Source of the DNA: Candidatus Acetatifactor stercoripullorum
GTDB taxonomy: Bacteria; Bacillota; Clostridia; Lachnospirales; Lachnospiraceae
NCBI GenBank assembly: GCA_019114005.1
Contig: DXGH01000042.1
Location: forward strand, 1-33,432
Reading direction: 5' to 3'
DNA: 33,432 nucleotides
Below, piece after piece: positions 1-7,555 of this stretch. How positions within the stretch are numbered: position 1 is the stretch's first letter; every line of letters starts with the position of its first letter. The position numbers and the translations under genes were made by a program. The notes beneath the pieces are model-generated. The model was not told the origin of the DNA. It saw only the letters and a program-made list of their open reading frames with translations, and made no database searches.

Positions 1-3
1 ATA

Positions 4-111
4 GATTGAAAAATCACTCTGATGAGCTGATTTTTCAATCCCAAATTTGTGCCGGAGCGTCACAAATTTGTCTGATGGCAGATGAGAAACCGCCTGCGCG
101 GATTTCTCATC
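4..111. repeat. Three consecutive perfect or near-perfect hairpins (extragenic repeat-like block)
   Basis: Three stem-loops stand head to tail: 4-16 pairs with 28-40 (13 bp, perfect), 42-51 pairs with 61-70 (10 bp, perfect), and 81-93 pairs with 98-111 (13 bp with one bulged base). None is followed by a T-run, so they are not ordinary terminators. The block lies just upstream of the peptidase gene and may continue left of the window. It could be a mobile extragenic palindrome family or a structured 5' leader; the sequence does not decide. Confidence 0.6.
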
Positions 112-168
112 GCCCCGTCGCGTAAAAACGCTCTGGAATGGATGATTAGATTGAGGAATGAGAGAAAT

Positions 169-1131
169 ATGAGATCACAGATAGAGCTGATTGATGTAAG
201 TGGGGCAAAAAGAAGGAAGGCCCAAAACAGCAAGAATACAGGCAGGCAGCAATGGGAAAAGGAACAGACGGCAAGAAGGCAGGAAGCGATAAAACAGGGG
301 GAAAAAAGGCAGACGGCAAAAAGGCGGAGGAGACAAAAAAGGAGAAGAAGGCTGCGGCTGGTATTTAGAATTTTTGCAGCGGTTTTTCTGCTGGGGATTT
401 TAGGGCGGCTGCTGTGGGGAACGGGGTTCATGGAGGAGCTGTCTGCTTTCACAAAGCTTCCCTGGCCCTTTGGAAGCAGAGAAGAGCAGGAACAACGGGA
501 GCAGATTTATGCGAAAGAGGACAGCTATCCGCCGGAGCTTTTGGAAGCCCTGGAAAAAAATCCGGAGCTGCTTTCCTTTGTGGAGGGATATCTTTCCTCC
601 GACGGCAGTGTGACGGGAGGACTGACGGAGGAAGAGCTGTCACAGGATTTCCCATTGCTTTTGCAGTATGACGCCCGCTGGGGATATGCGCCCTACGGAG
701 ACAACAATATTGCGCTGTCGGGCTGTGCGCCCACTTGTCTTTCCATGGTGGTTACAGCCCTTCGAAAAAATGGAGATGCGTCTCCCAATGTAGTGGCTGA
801 TTATGCCATGGAAAGGGGCTATTATCAGGACGGTGTGGGCACCATGTGGAGCCTGATGACAGAAGGAGCGCCGGATTTTGGCGTCCGGGGAGAGGAGATC
901 GGGCTGGATAAAAACCTGATTTTTGCAAGACTAGAGGAAGGCTCTCCCATTATCTGCAGTATGCGCCCCGGGGATTTTACCACCACAGGACATTTTATTG
1001 TGCTTGTGGGGATACAGGATGGAAAGATTGTGGTGAACGATCCCTACAGCAGGGAGCGCAGCGAAAAGCTGTGGGATTATGAGACCTTGGAGTATCAGAT
1101 CAAAAATCTATGGGCATTCAGTCTTTTGTGA
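169..1131 (+). CDS. Membrane-anchored C39-family (papain-like) cysteine peptidase
   Basis: The 320-residue product has a very basic N-terminus (many Arg/Lys), one hydrophobic segment near residues 65-87, and a C-terminal peptidase_C39_2 fold, so the enzyme domain should lie outside the cell on a signal anchor. Visible motifs are QYDARWGY, the nucleophile region SGCAPTCLSMV, the histidine region GHFIVLVG and the NDPYS motif, giving a complete Cys-His-Asp set. The open frame extends to 82, but that stretch is the third hairpin of the upstream repeat block, so I chose the ATG at 169, which has GAGG 12 bases upstream; the ATG at 142 is an alternative. No bacteriocin ABC transporter is adjacent, so a cell-wall or peptide-processing role is more likely than leader cleavage. 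The substrate is unknown. Confidence 0.8.
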   Translation: MRSQIELIDVSGAKRRKAQNSKNTGRQQWEKEQTARRQEAIKQGEKRQTAKRRRRQKRRRRLRLVFRIFAAVFLLGILGRLLWGTGFMEELSAFTKLPWPFGSREEQEQREQIYAKEDSYPPELLEALEKNPELLSFVEGYLSSDGSVTGGLTEEELSQDFPLLLQYDARWGYAPYGDNNIALSGCAPTCLSMVVTALRKNGDASPNVVADYAMERGYYQDGVGTMWSLMTEGAPDFGVRGEEIGLDKNLIFARLEEGSPIICSMRPGDFTTTGHFIVLVGIQDGKIVVNDPYSRERSEKLWDYETLEYQIKNLWAFSLL

Positions 1132-1164
1132 CAGATATGCCCATGTTCTGCGCTCCTCTTGTGA

Positions 1165-1695
1165 TTAAGCTTCGATGAGTCTGGCCTTTTTTAAGGCGAG
1201 ATAGATTACCGGAATCAGAATCAGCTGCAGGAGGATACCCGGAAGGGTGCTGATAAAATAAGAGGAAGCCCATAGGGAGAAAGAATAATTTCCGGCAGAA
1301 AAAAAGAGAGCCCTAGCCAGACCGGCGATGATGCGTCCCGCAAGCATGGCGGCGATGAGGCTGAGGTAAAGGTTCAAAGTGAGACTTTTCGTATGGATAA
1401 GCCTCATGAGAAGGCCGGAGAGGAAGCCGTAGGCGGCCAGCTCTAAAATCATGGAGGGGAGAATGGCCATGCCGGGCATTCCCGTGAGCACACTTGACAG
1501 TACAGGCCCCAAAATGCCGCATAAAAGCCCGAAGGGCCAGCCGCACACCAAACCGCATAAAAGTACGGGAAGGTGCATGGGAGACAGTAGGGTGCCGGCG
1601 TTTGGAATCAGATGCAGCGCTATGGGGAGTACAATGCAGAGTGCAATGCACATGGCGGTAATCACTGATTTTTTTGACAGGGTTAGTTTTTTCAT
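1165..1695 (-). CDS. ECF transporter S component (substrate-binding membrane subunit)
   Basis: A 176-residue, almost wholly hydrophobic protein with about five to six membrane segments. Its length and pattern (a LSPMHLPVLLCG stretch, then CGWPFGLLCGILGP) fit the DUF3816/ECF_trnsprt group of vitamin-uptake S components, which work with a shared EcfA/EcfA'/EcfT energizing module encoded elsewhere. The vitamin cannot be named from sequence. GGAG lies nine bases before the ATG on the minus strand. The gene points left, away from an IS element. Its leader holds a strong hairpin followed by seven U's (minus strand, 1832-1776), suggesting attenuation. The intact promoter now sits beyond the IS at 4094-4121, so expression is probably altered. 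Confidence 0.75.
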   Translation of the reverse strand: MKKLTLSKKSVITAMCIALCIVLPIALHLIPNAGTLLSPMHLPVLLCGLVCGWPFGLLCGILGPVLSSVLTGMPGMAILPSMILELAAYGFLSGLLMRLIHTKSLTLNLYLSLIAAMLAGRIIAGLARALFFSAGNYSFSLWASSYFISTLPGILLQLILIPVIYLALKKARLIEA

Positions 1696-1762
1696 GATAA
1701 TTTCTCCATTCTGCGCCGCCCTTTATGGGAAAACGACATTGTGCCTGTGCCGGGCAGCGCGC

Positions 1763-1860
1763 AGACACATACAAAAAAATGCCGCGAAAACAAAGCTCTT
1801 TTTCGAAAGAGCATAAGCCTTCGTGGCATTTTTCCATTCATATTTTCTATTCCTTATCAT
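1763..1860. repeat. Copy 1 of a 98-bp perfect direct repeat (target-site duplication)
   Basis: Identical over all 98 bases to 4001-4098 and directly abutting the left end of the IS. Bases just outside differ on both sides (C against G on the left, C against A on the right), so the duplication is exactly 98 bp as read. IS1634-family elements are known for unusually long, variable target duplications, which explains the size. Confidence 0.92.
1776..1832. terminator. Leader hairpin, probable intrinsic terminator/attenuator of the ECF gene (copy 1)
   Basis: Outer stem AAAATGCC/GGCATTTT, a CGAA/TTCG segment and a perfect 7-bp inner stem GCTCTTT/AAAGAGC with a TTCG loop. On the minus strand it ends in seven U's, the shape of an intrinsic terminator inside the leader of the ECF gene; on the plus strand it ends in five T's, so it may work both ways. 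No known aptamer could be recognised. The second copy is at 4014-4070. Confidence 0.65.
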
Positions 1861-1893
1861 CCTGAGTTCCGAAGTTTAATATAATTCAAATCA

Positions 1894-1926
1894 TCCGCAA
1901 CCCTTTGTGGTATGCGGAAATTTTTT
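1894..1926 (+). terminator. Terminator-like hairpin at the IS left end
   Basis: TCCGCA (1894-1899) pairs with TGCGGA (1913-1918), with a short ACC/GGT inner stem and TTTTTT at 1921-1926. It sits upstream of the transposase promoter, where it would insulate the transposase from read-through, a common IS safeguard. Confidence 0.45.
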
Positions 1927-1969
1927 GTCAACATTTTGTGTTTTATATATGGCTTATTATAGCTTATTG

Positions 1970-1990
1970 TGGTATAATGGATTTAGGAGG
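1970..1990 (+). promoter_or_regulatory. Transposase extended -10 and Shine-Dalgarno
   Basis: TGGTATAAT at 1970-1978 is an extended -10 (TGn plus a perfect TATAAT) without a clear -35. AGGAGG at 1985-1990 lies eight bases before the ATG at 1999, so the leader is very short. Confidence 0.55.
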
Positions 1991-1998
1991 GCCTGCCT

Positions 1999-3807
1999 AT
2001 GTATCTATACAAACAGCCCCGTAAGGACGGGGATATCTATTTATCAATCAAGGAAAAATACCATGTGCCTAAGGTTGGAGCCAGAGAACGAACTATTGAG
2101 AAGATCGGCCTGGTCAGCGAACTAAAGAAAAGCATTAATGACCCCATTGCTTACTACACGGAATACGCAAAGAAACTTACTGAAAAAGCCTGTGCCGAAA
2201 AGACCCGTACAATTACCATTGACAGGGACGAAAAACTCACCCCGGGCACTAATGATGCCAGAAATGTCGGATATGGGATGCTCAAAGTCCTGTACAAAGA
2301 GCTGGAACTGGATAAGTTCTGGAACTGGAAAACACGCGGAAAGAGGACAAAGTTCAGCACCGACCAGATTTTCCGGCTGCTTGCCTTCTCACGTGCACTC
2401 AACCCCGGCTCAAAGAAATACACGCTCGAAAACAAGGATTTCTTCTTTGAACCATTTGACGGATTCTCCCTTGACGACATTTATCATGCACTGGATATCA
2501 TTGCGGAAAACCAGAATGAAATCCAGAAGTGGATTTTTAACCATTCTCAAAAGATATGTAAAAGGGATATGTCTGTCTCCTACTTTGACTGCACCAACTA
2601 CTACTTTGACATCAGCCGTCCTGATGTGGATGAGCTTGATGAAAGCGGCAGCCCCATAGATAGAGACGGAAACCCCGTTCCTGCAAAGTACAGAAAGAGA
2701 GGCCCAGAAAAGAACCACCGTCCTGATCCCATCGTGGAAATGGGGCTGCTTATGGACAGGAACGGCATCCCCGTTGCTTATGATCTTTTTCCGGGGAACG
2801 AATCCGAGAAAGTTCATATGCGCCCCATCATAAACCGCATAAAAAATGAATTTGATGACTGCCGTGTCATTTATGTTGCCGACAGGGGATTAAATACATC
2901 TGATAACATCTACTGGATAAACGGAGACAACAAGGGCGATGACAATGACCGTGACGGATATGTATACGGACAATCCGTACGCGGAGCAGATGCTGAATTC
3001 AAGGAATGGGTTCTTGGCGGCAGTTACAGAACAGACAGGCTCATGGATGACGGCAGGGAAATCATCTTTAAGCACAAATCACGCATTTATCCCAGAGAGC
3101 TTCATGTCAGCGTGGCAAAGCCCGGAAACAAAAAGCCTGTCAGGAAAACCGTAAGGGTTGACCAGAAACAGATGGCCTACTATTCAGAGAAGTATGCAAA
3201 AAAACAGAAAACTGACAGAGATGCAATGATCGCAAGAGCCAATGACCTCATCAAATATCCCAAGAAATATGACAGGGCAACATCAAAAGGGAGTGCTGCT
3301 TATGTCAAAAACATTGCCTTTGACAAAAATACCGGTGAGATCATAGACGGAAGAAATCTCGAGCTTGATTTGGATAAGATCAAAGAGGAAGAAAAGTTTG
3401 ACGGATACTACTCCATCGTCACAAGTGAACTTGGGATGAGTGATGAGGAAATGCGGAAGGTATACCGCGGACTTGCGAAGATAGAGGATTCCTTCAGGGT
3501 AACAAAGACCTGCTTTGAGTCCAGGCCAGTTTATGTATGGACAAATGAACATATAGACGCACACTTTGCCACATGTTTTCTCGCACTGGTCCTGATGCGG
3601 TTATTGGAACTGAAACTCGGATCAGAATATCCCGCAGCACGGATACTGGATTCCCTCAAAAAGTATAACTGCACCCATCTGGATGCAAACAACTGGCAGT
3701 TCACTTACTATGATGAGATACTGGATGCCTGTGGGAAAGCCTTTAATATGCAGCTGAATGATAAATATAAAACGCAGCAGGAGATACAACGGCTGCTCAG
3801 ATACTGA
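1999..3807 (+). CDS. IS1634-family DDE transposase
   Basis: The 602-residue protein matches the length and layout of IS1634-type (IS4 superfamily) transposases. The first Asp lies in YFDCTNYYFDI, the second in VIYVADRGLNTSD, and the Glu in YRGLAKIEDSFRVTK, which is the Y-(2)-R-(3)-E-(6)-K signature. Between them are the usual family phrases PIVEMGLLMDRNGIPVAYD and FPGNESEK. No frameshift or stop is seen, so it is probably active. The ATG at 1999 has an ideal AGGAGG. It is the only gene of the element and lies opposite in strand to the disrupted ECF gene. A second, deleted relative lies at 24134-25310 but differs clearly in sequence, so the two are not copies of one element. Confidence 0.93.
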   Translation: MYLYKQPRKDGDIYLSIKEKYHVPKVGARERTIEKIGLVSELKKSINDPIAYYTEYAKKLTEKACAEKTRTITIDRDEKLTPGTNDARNVGYGMLKVLYKELELDKFWNWKTRGKRTKFSTDQIFRLLAFSRALNPGSKKYTLENKDFFFEPFDGFSLDDIYHALDIIAENQNEIQKWIFNHSQKICKRDMSVSYFDCTNYYFDISRPDVDELDESGSPIDRDGNPVPAKYRKRGPEKNHRPDPIVEMGLLMDRNGIPVAYDLFPGNESEKVHMRPIINRIKNEFDDCRVIYVADRGLNTSDNIYWINGDNKGDDNDRDGYVYGQSVRGADAEFKEWVLGGSYRTDRLMDDGREIIFKHKSRIYPRELHVSVAKPGNKKPVRKTVRVDQKQMAYYSEKYAKKQKTDRDAMIARANDLIKYPKKYDRATSKGSAAYVKNIAFDKNTGEIIDGRNLELDLDKIKEEEKFDGYYSIVTSELGMSDEEMRKVYRGLAKIEDSFRVTKTCFESRPVYVWTNEHIDAHFATCFLALVLMRLLELKLGSEYPAARILDSLKKYNCTHLDANNWQFTYYDEILDACGKAFNMQLNDKYKTQQEIQRLLRY

Positions 3808-3945
3808 TTTTATACAGCAGGGGATGCGCAGGCAGCCTTCCATTTAAAGTGCCGCCACAAAGCGAATCATCCGGGTTATAAGGCTGCCACATAAAAAATT
3901 TTTCATCCGCATTCAAAAAGCTGCAAATACGCTATACAGAAGAAA

Positions 3946-3984
3946 CGGCTCAAACCCTTGCAATTACTGAGTTTGAGCCGATTT
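3946..3984. terminator. Hairpin near the IS right end
   Basis: CGGCTCAAAC (3946-3955) pairs perfectly with GTTTGAGCCG (3971-3980), followed by ATTTT. It is placed to end the transposase message. The rest of 3808-4000 holds no gene and appears to be IS end sequence. Confidence 0.5.
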
Positions 3985-4000
3985 TGCTTCCGAACTTGAG

Positions 4001-4098
4001 AGACACATACAAAAAAATGCCGCGAAAACAAAGCTCTTTTTCGAAAGAGCATAAGCCTTCGTGGCATTTTTCCATTCATATTTTCTATTCCTTATCAT
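4001..4098. repeat. Copy 2 of the 98-bp direct repeat (target-site duplication)
   Basis: Perfect copy of 1763-1860, abutting the right end of the IS. It contains the second leader hairpin (4014-4070) and five of the six bases of the -10 box of the leftward promoter at 4094-4121, so this copy still carries the working promoter-leader junction while copy 1 does not. Confidence 0.92.
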
Positions 4099-4121
4099 AC
4101 ACGGTCAGAAGAATTTGTCAA
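4094..4121 (-). promoter_or_regulatory. SigA-type promoter, originally for the ECF transporter gene
   Basis: Read on the minus strand: TTGACA (4121-4116), a 16-bp spacer, TATGAT (4099-4094). It points left into the duplicated leader and then into the IS. Removing the IS and one repeat copy would put this promoter about 165 nt upstream of the ECF start codon. In copy 1 the -10 becomes GATGAT and the -35 is replaced by IS sequence. Confidence 0.7.
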
Positions 4122-4214
4122 GATTTTATTGAAAAGAACCAGGGTTTAGTGCTATAAATGGAAAAGAAGGATAAAAGAAAACCATCAAAAGAAAAAGTGT
4201 TGGAGCAGGTGTGT

Positions 4215-5183
4215 ATGAAAATTATGATTGTGGATGGACAGGGCGGCGGTGTGGGCCGGTGTCTGGTGGAGGCTCTGGAAGCCAAGCTGCCAAAGGCCAG
4301 GCTGTTGGCGGTGGGCACCAATGCGGCCGCTACGGCTAATATGATGAAGGGCGGAGATGTGGAAGGCGCCACAGGGGAAAACGCAGTAGTGGTAAACAGC
4401 AGGAAGGCAGATGTGATCGTAGGTCCGATGGGAATCGTGATGGCAGACGCTATGCTGGGAGAGATTACCCCCAGGATGGCACAGGCCATAGCCGGGAGCA
4501 GCGCAAGACTGATGGGGACGATAAGCGAGAAGGAAAACATAGAGCAGGAAAATATAAAACAAAATCTGAAACGAATTTTGGACGTGATAAATACCAGTCC
4601 CCAGGAGGTGTATGTGGCTGCCATAGACGGCCGCTGCGCGTCGGGAAAGACCACGCTTGCCAAAGCCCTGGCAAAAGAGACGGGGGCCGGAGTGATTCAC
4701 ATGGATGATTTTTTTCTGCCAGAAGAGCTTCGGACCAAAGAGCGGCTTTCCAGCCCCGGCGGGAATGTGCACTATGAAAGGTTCCGGGAGGAGGTGCTGG
4801 AAAACCTAAAGAGGAAAAGGGATTTTTCCTACAGGGCTTTTGACTGTAAAACAATGACCCTTGGAGAGGCCCGCACAGTGGCGGGAGGCGGACTTTATAT
4901 TGTGGAGGGAGCCTACAGCTGTCATCCCAAGCTGGGAGACTATATGAATCTTCGGATTTTTTCCAATGTCAGCAGGGAGGTTCAAAGGAGCCGTGTTCTG
5001 AAAAGGGGAGGAGAGGCGGCCCTGGAAAGCTTTACCAGACGGTGGATTCCCATGGAGGAGGCTTATTTTGAGGCATTTTCCATCCCTCAGAGAGCCGACC
5101 TTTTGATTGACAGTACGCCTCTTACTTGCTATCATAATCCTTGTTATCACGATGACAGGCATTATGATAAATACGTAGATTAA
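4215..5183 (+). CDS. Fusion of a DUF3842 domain and a uridine kinase-like P-loop kinase
   Basis: Residues 1 to about 105 match DUF3842: MKIMIVDGQGGGVGR, then VGTNAAATANMMKGG, GATGENAVVVN and DVIVGPMGI. From about residue 130 it is a uridine/phosphoribulokinase-type P-loop kinase with Walker A DGRCASGKTTLAKAL, the HMDDFF metal/substrate motif and VEGAYS. DUF3842 is usually a separate protein of about 135 residues; here its final strand is missing and the frame runs straight into the kinase. I chose the ATG at 4215, the normal DUF3842 start, with GGAG and AGG upstream; an open extension to 4158 has a poor ribosome site. It heads the operon with yqeG and aroE. The true kinase substrate is unproven. 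Confidence 0.75.
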   Translation: MKIMIVDGQGGGVGRCLVEALEAKLPKARLLAVGTNAAATANMMKGGDVEGATGENAVVVNSRKADVIVGPMGIVMADAMLGEITPRMAQAIAGSSARLMGTISEKENIEQENIKQNLKRILDVINTSPQEVYVAAIDGRCASGKTTLAKALAKETGAGVIHMDDFFLPEELRTKERLSSPGGNVHYERFREEVLENLKRKRDFSYRAFDCKTMTLGEARTVAGGGLYIVEGAYSCHPKLGDYMNLRIFSNVSREVQRSRVLKRGGEAALESFTRRWIPMEEAYFEAFSIPQRADLLIDSTPLTCYHNPCYHDDRHYDKYVD

Positions 5184-5196
5184 AGGTGGTTTCAAA

Positions 5197-5706
5197 ATGC
5201 TGGAACAGTTTTATCCGGACAACGAGGCGGACTCAGCCTATGTGATCGACTATGAGCGGCTGTACGAAAAGGGCTGCCGGGGCCTTATTTTTGATATAGA
5301 CAATACGCTGGTGCCCCACGGCGCGCCGGCGGATCAAAGGGCTGTGGAGCTGTTTGCAAGGCTGAGGGGCCTGGGGCTGAAAACCCTTCTGCTTTCCAAC
5401 AACAAGGAGCCAAGGGTCAAAAGCTTCAGCATCCAGGTGGGTGCGGACTATATTTTCAAGGCGGGAAAGCCTGGAAAAGAGGGATATCTGCGGGCCATGG
5501 AACGGATGGGCACCAATCCCGGACAGACTGTTTTTGTGGGGGATCAGCTTTTTACCGATGTGTGGGGGGCAAAGAGGGCCGGAATCGAGACTTATCTGGT
5601 AAAGCCCATTCACCCCAAGGAGGAAATTCAGATTATCCTAAAGCGCAGACTGGAAAAAATTGTGCTTTATTTTTACCATAGAAAAAAGGAGGAGCGTACG
5701 TCATGA
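5197..5706 (+). CDS. yqeG: YqeG family HAD-IIIA phosphatase
   Basis: The 169-residue protein has all HAD motifs: DIDNTLVPHG (Asp33 nucleophile, Asp35), LLSNN (66-69), a lysine in KAGKPGK (88-94) and VGDQLFTDVWGA (114-125). The length is typical of YqeG. B. subtilis YqeG belongs to a conserved group near aroE and ribosome-assembly genes; its physiological substrate is poorly defined. It starts 13 bp after the kinase fusion with AAAGGTGG upstream and overlaps aroE by four bases (ATGA), so it is co-translated with aroE. Confidence 0.88.
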   Translation: MLEQFYPDNEADSAYVIDYERLYEKGCRGLIFDIDNTLVPHGAPADQRAVELFARLRGLGLKTLLLSNNKEPRVKSFSIQVGADYIFKAGKPGKEGYLRAMERMGTNPGQTVFVGDQLFTDVWGAKRAGIETYLVKPIHPKEEIQIILKRRLEKIVLYFYHRKKEERTS

Positions 5707-6575
5707 CGAAGATCAACGGCTTTACCAGAACCTGCGGGCTTTTGGGAAACCCTGTGGAGCATACCTTGTCTCCGGTGATTCATAACTTTCTGGCCCGTGA
5801 GACAGGGGAAAATCTGGTGTATGTGCCCTTCCTTGTACCTTCGGGAATGGCGGGAGACGCAGTGCGGGGAGCATACGCCTTAAATCTTAAGGGACTGAAT
5901 GTGACGGTTCCCTATAAGACCCAGGTAATTCCTTTTCTAAAGGAGCTGGACGGCCTTGCAGAGCAGATTGGAGCTGTGAACACGCTGGTGCGGTGCGAAG
6001 GAGGCTTCAAAGGGTATAACACGGATATGCCGGGACTCTACAGAGCTATGTGCCGGGACGGCGTAAAAATAGAAGGGGAAAATGTGCTTATCCTGGGGGC
6101 GGGAGGCGTTGCCAGGGCTGTGGCCATGCTGCTTGCAGAAAAGGGCGCCGGGCGTATTGTCGTATTGAACAGAACCAAAGAGCACGGAGAGGAAATCGCC
6201 CGTACCGTTAACGGATATATGGGAAAAGATATGGTTTTTGCCATGGGTCTTTCTGATTATAGAAGCCTTCCGGGGGATGAGAGGTATCTGTGCATACAGG
6301 CCACCAATGTGGGAATGTATCCGAAGAACGGGCAGGCAGTCATTGAGGCAGAGGACTTTTACCGGAGAGTGCATACGGGGTATGACCTGATTTTCAATCC
6401 TGCCGTCACAAGGTTTATGGAATTGACAAAGGCTGCGGGAGGAAAGGCGTACAATGGTTCCCGGATGCTGCTATACCAGGGAATCATCGCTTATGAGCTC
6501 TGGACCGGAATACAGATCGGAGAAGAGCTGGCAGATAAGGCCTTTGAAAAAATGATGGAGGCAATGAACCAATGA
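5703..6575 (+). CDS. aroE: Shikimate dehydrogenase (AroE)
   Basis: Reduces 3-dehydroshikimate to shikimate with NADPH in the chorismate pathway. The 290-residue length is normal. SPVIHN (23-28) and NVTVPYK with catalytic Lys72, NTDMPG with Asp108, and the nucleotide-binding loop GAGGVARA (132-139) are all present. It overlaps yqeG at its start and the shikimate kinase fusion at its end (ATGA at 6572), so these form one translationally coupled unit carrying three consecutive pathway activities. Confidence 0.95.
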   Translation: MTKINGFTRTCGLLGNPVEHTLSPVIHNFLARETGENLVYVPFLVPSGMAGDAVRGAYALNLKGLNVTVPYKTQVIPFLKELDGLAEQIGAVNTLVRCEGGFKGYNTDMPGLYRAMCRDGVKIEGENVLILGAGGVARAVAMLLAEKGAGRIVVLNRTKEHGEEIARTVNGYMGKDMVFAMGLSDYRSLPGDERYLCIQATNVGMYPKNGQAVIEAEDFYRRVHTGYDLIFNPAVTRFMELTKAAGGKAYNGSRMLLYQGIIAYELWTGIQIGEELADKAFEKMMEAMNQ

Positions 6576-7552
6576 ACCGGGGGAAAAACGTAATTCTGAT
6601 TGGCTTTATGGGCTGCGGGAAAACCACGGTGGGTCTGAAGCTGTCCTACAGGCTCCGCATGCCGGTGGAGGACACGGATAAGCTGATAGAGAGAAAAGAA
6701 GGAAGAAGCATCAGCGAGATTTTTGAGAAGGAAGGGGAGGCGGCCTTTCGCAGGATGGAGACGGCTCTTTTAGAGGAGCTTAGGGAACGAAGCGGCGCCA
6801 GGATTCTCTCCACAGGGGGAGGGATGCCTGTCAATCCGGCAAACAGAAGTCTTTTGCGCCAGTGCGGAATTGTGGTCTATTTAAAAATCAGCCCCCAGTT
6901 AGTCTATGAAAGACTCAAGGGAGACAAAACCAGACCGCTGCTTCAGGGGGAGAACCCCCTTTCAAGGATCAGGGCCTTGATGGAGGAACGAAGCGCATCC
7001 TACGAGGCATGCGCTCATATTACAATTCCGGTGGACGGACGGGAAATGGAGGAAATTCTGGACCAGATTCAGCAGGAGCTGAAGGATTTTGAGAAAGAAG
7101 GGATGAAAAGAATGAAGCTGTTGGTGATAAACGGCCCCAATTTGAACTTTTTGGGAATACGGGAGAAAAATATATATGGAACCCAGGACTACCAGTACCT
7201 GCTAAAGCTTCTGCAGGATAAGGGAGAAAAGACAGGAAGCGAGATTACAGTGTATCAGAGCAATCATGAGGGGGCTATTATTGACAGGATACAGGAGGCA
7301 TATTTTGATGGAACGGAAGGAATCGTGATCAATCCGGGAGCTTATACCCATTACAGCTATGCCATCCGCGATGCTTTGGCAAGCGTGTCTATTCCGAAGG
7401 TGGAGGTACATATTTCGGATATCACAAAGAGAGAGGAATTCAGAAAAACCTCCGTCACGGCGCCGGTCTGCCACAAGCAGATTTACGGACAGGGACTGGA
7501 GGGATACCTTACGGCCATTGACTTTCTTCTGCATTTTAACGAAGAGGGCTGA
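6572..7552 (+). CDS. Bifunctional shikimate kinase / type II 3-dehydroquinate dehydratase (AroK-AroQ fusion)
   Basis: Residues 1-175 are shikimate kinase: Walker A GFMGCGKTT (11-19), Asp34/Asp36 in EDTDK, Arg60, the GGG shikimate loop (82-84) and a lid Arg near 121. Residues 181-326 are a complete type II dehydroquinase: INGPNLN (186-192), Arg197 and Tyr202, SNHEG (230-234), NPGAYTHYS with His260, and EVHISD with His280. The domains are joined by only a few residues in one frame. AAGAAGGG followed by ATGs at 7103 and 7112 inside the frame could also start AroQ alone, a trace of a former separate gene. A strong terminator follows. Confidence 0.92.
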   Translation: MNRGKNVILIGFMGCGKTTVGLKLSYRLRMPVEDTDKLIERKEGRSISEIFEKEGEAAFRRMETALLEELRERSGARILSTGGGMPVNPANRSLLRQCGIVVYLKISPQLVYERLKGDKTRPLLQGENPLSRIRALMEERSASYEACAHITIPVDGREMEEILDQIQQELKDFEKEGMKRMKLLVINGPNLNFLGIREKNIYGTQDYQYLLKLLQDKGEKTGSEITVYQSNHEGAIIDRIQEAYFDGTEGIVINPGAYTHYSYAIRDALASVSIPKVEVHISDITKREEFRKTSVTAPVCHKQIYGQGLEGYLTAIDFLLHFNEEG

Positions 7553-7555
7553 TTC

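Larger units (their letters stand above)
1861..4000 (+). mobile_element. Complete IS1634-family insertion sequence, 2140 bp
   Basis: Boundaries are set by the flanking 98-bp duplication. The ends are imperfect inverted repeats: left CCTGAGTTCCGAAG (1861-1874) against the reverse complement of 3987-4000, 10 of 14 matches with a shared AGTTC core. It carries one full-length transposase gene. A hairpin at 1894-1918 followed by TTTTTT (1921-1926) could block outside transcripts from entering the transposase, and another hairpin at 3946-3980 lies near the right end. The perfect duplication implies a recent insertion. Confidence 0.9.

Noticed and set aside
1313..1837. Leftward open frame of 174 codons starting in the 98-bp repeat and overlapping the ECF gene
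   Set aside because: It crosses the leader hairpin and runs inside the ECF coding sequence in another frame; its content is not protein-like. The ECF frame has the ribosome site and membrane pattern.
1763..4098. The two 98-bp repeats as a CRISPR-like or recombination repeat
   Set aside because: Only two copies exist, each abutting an IS end; target-site duplication explains them fully.
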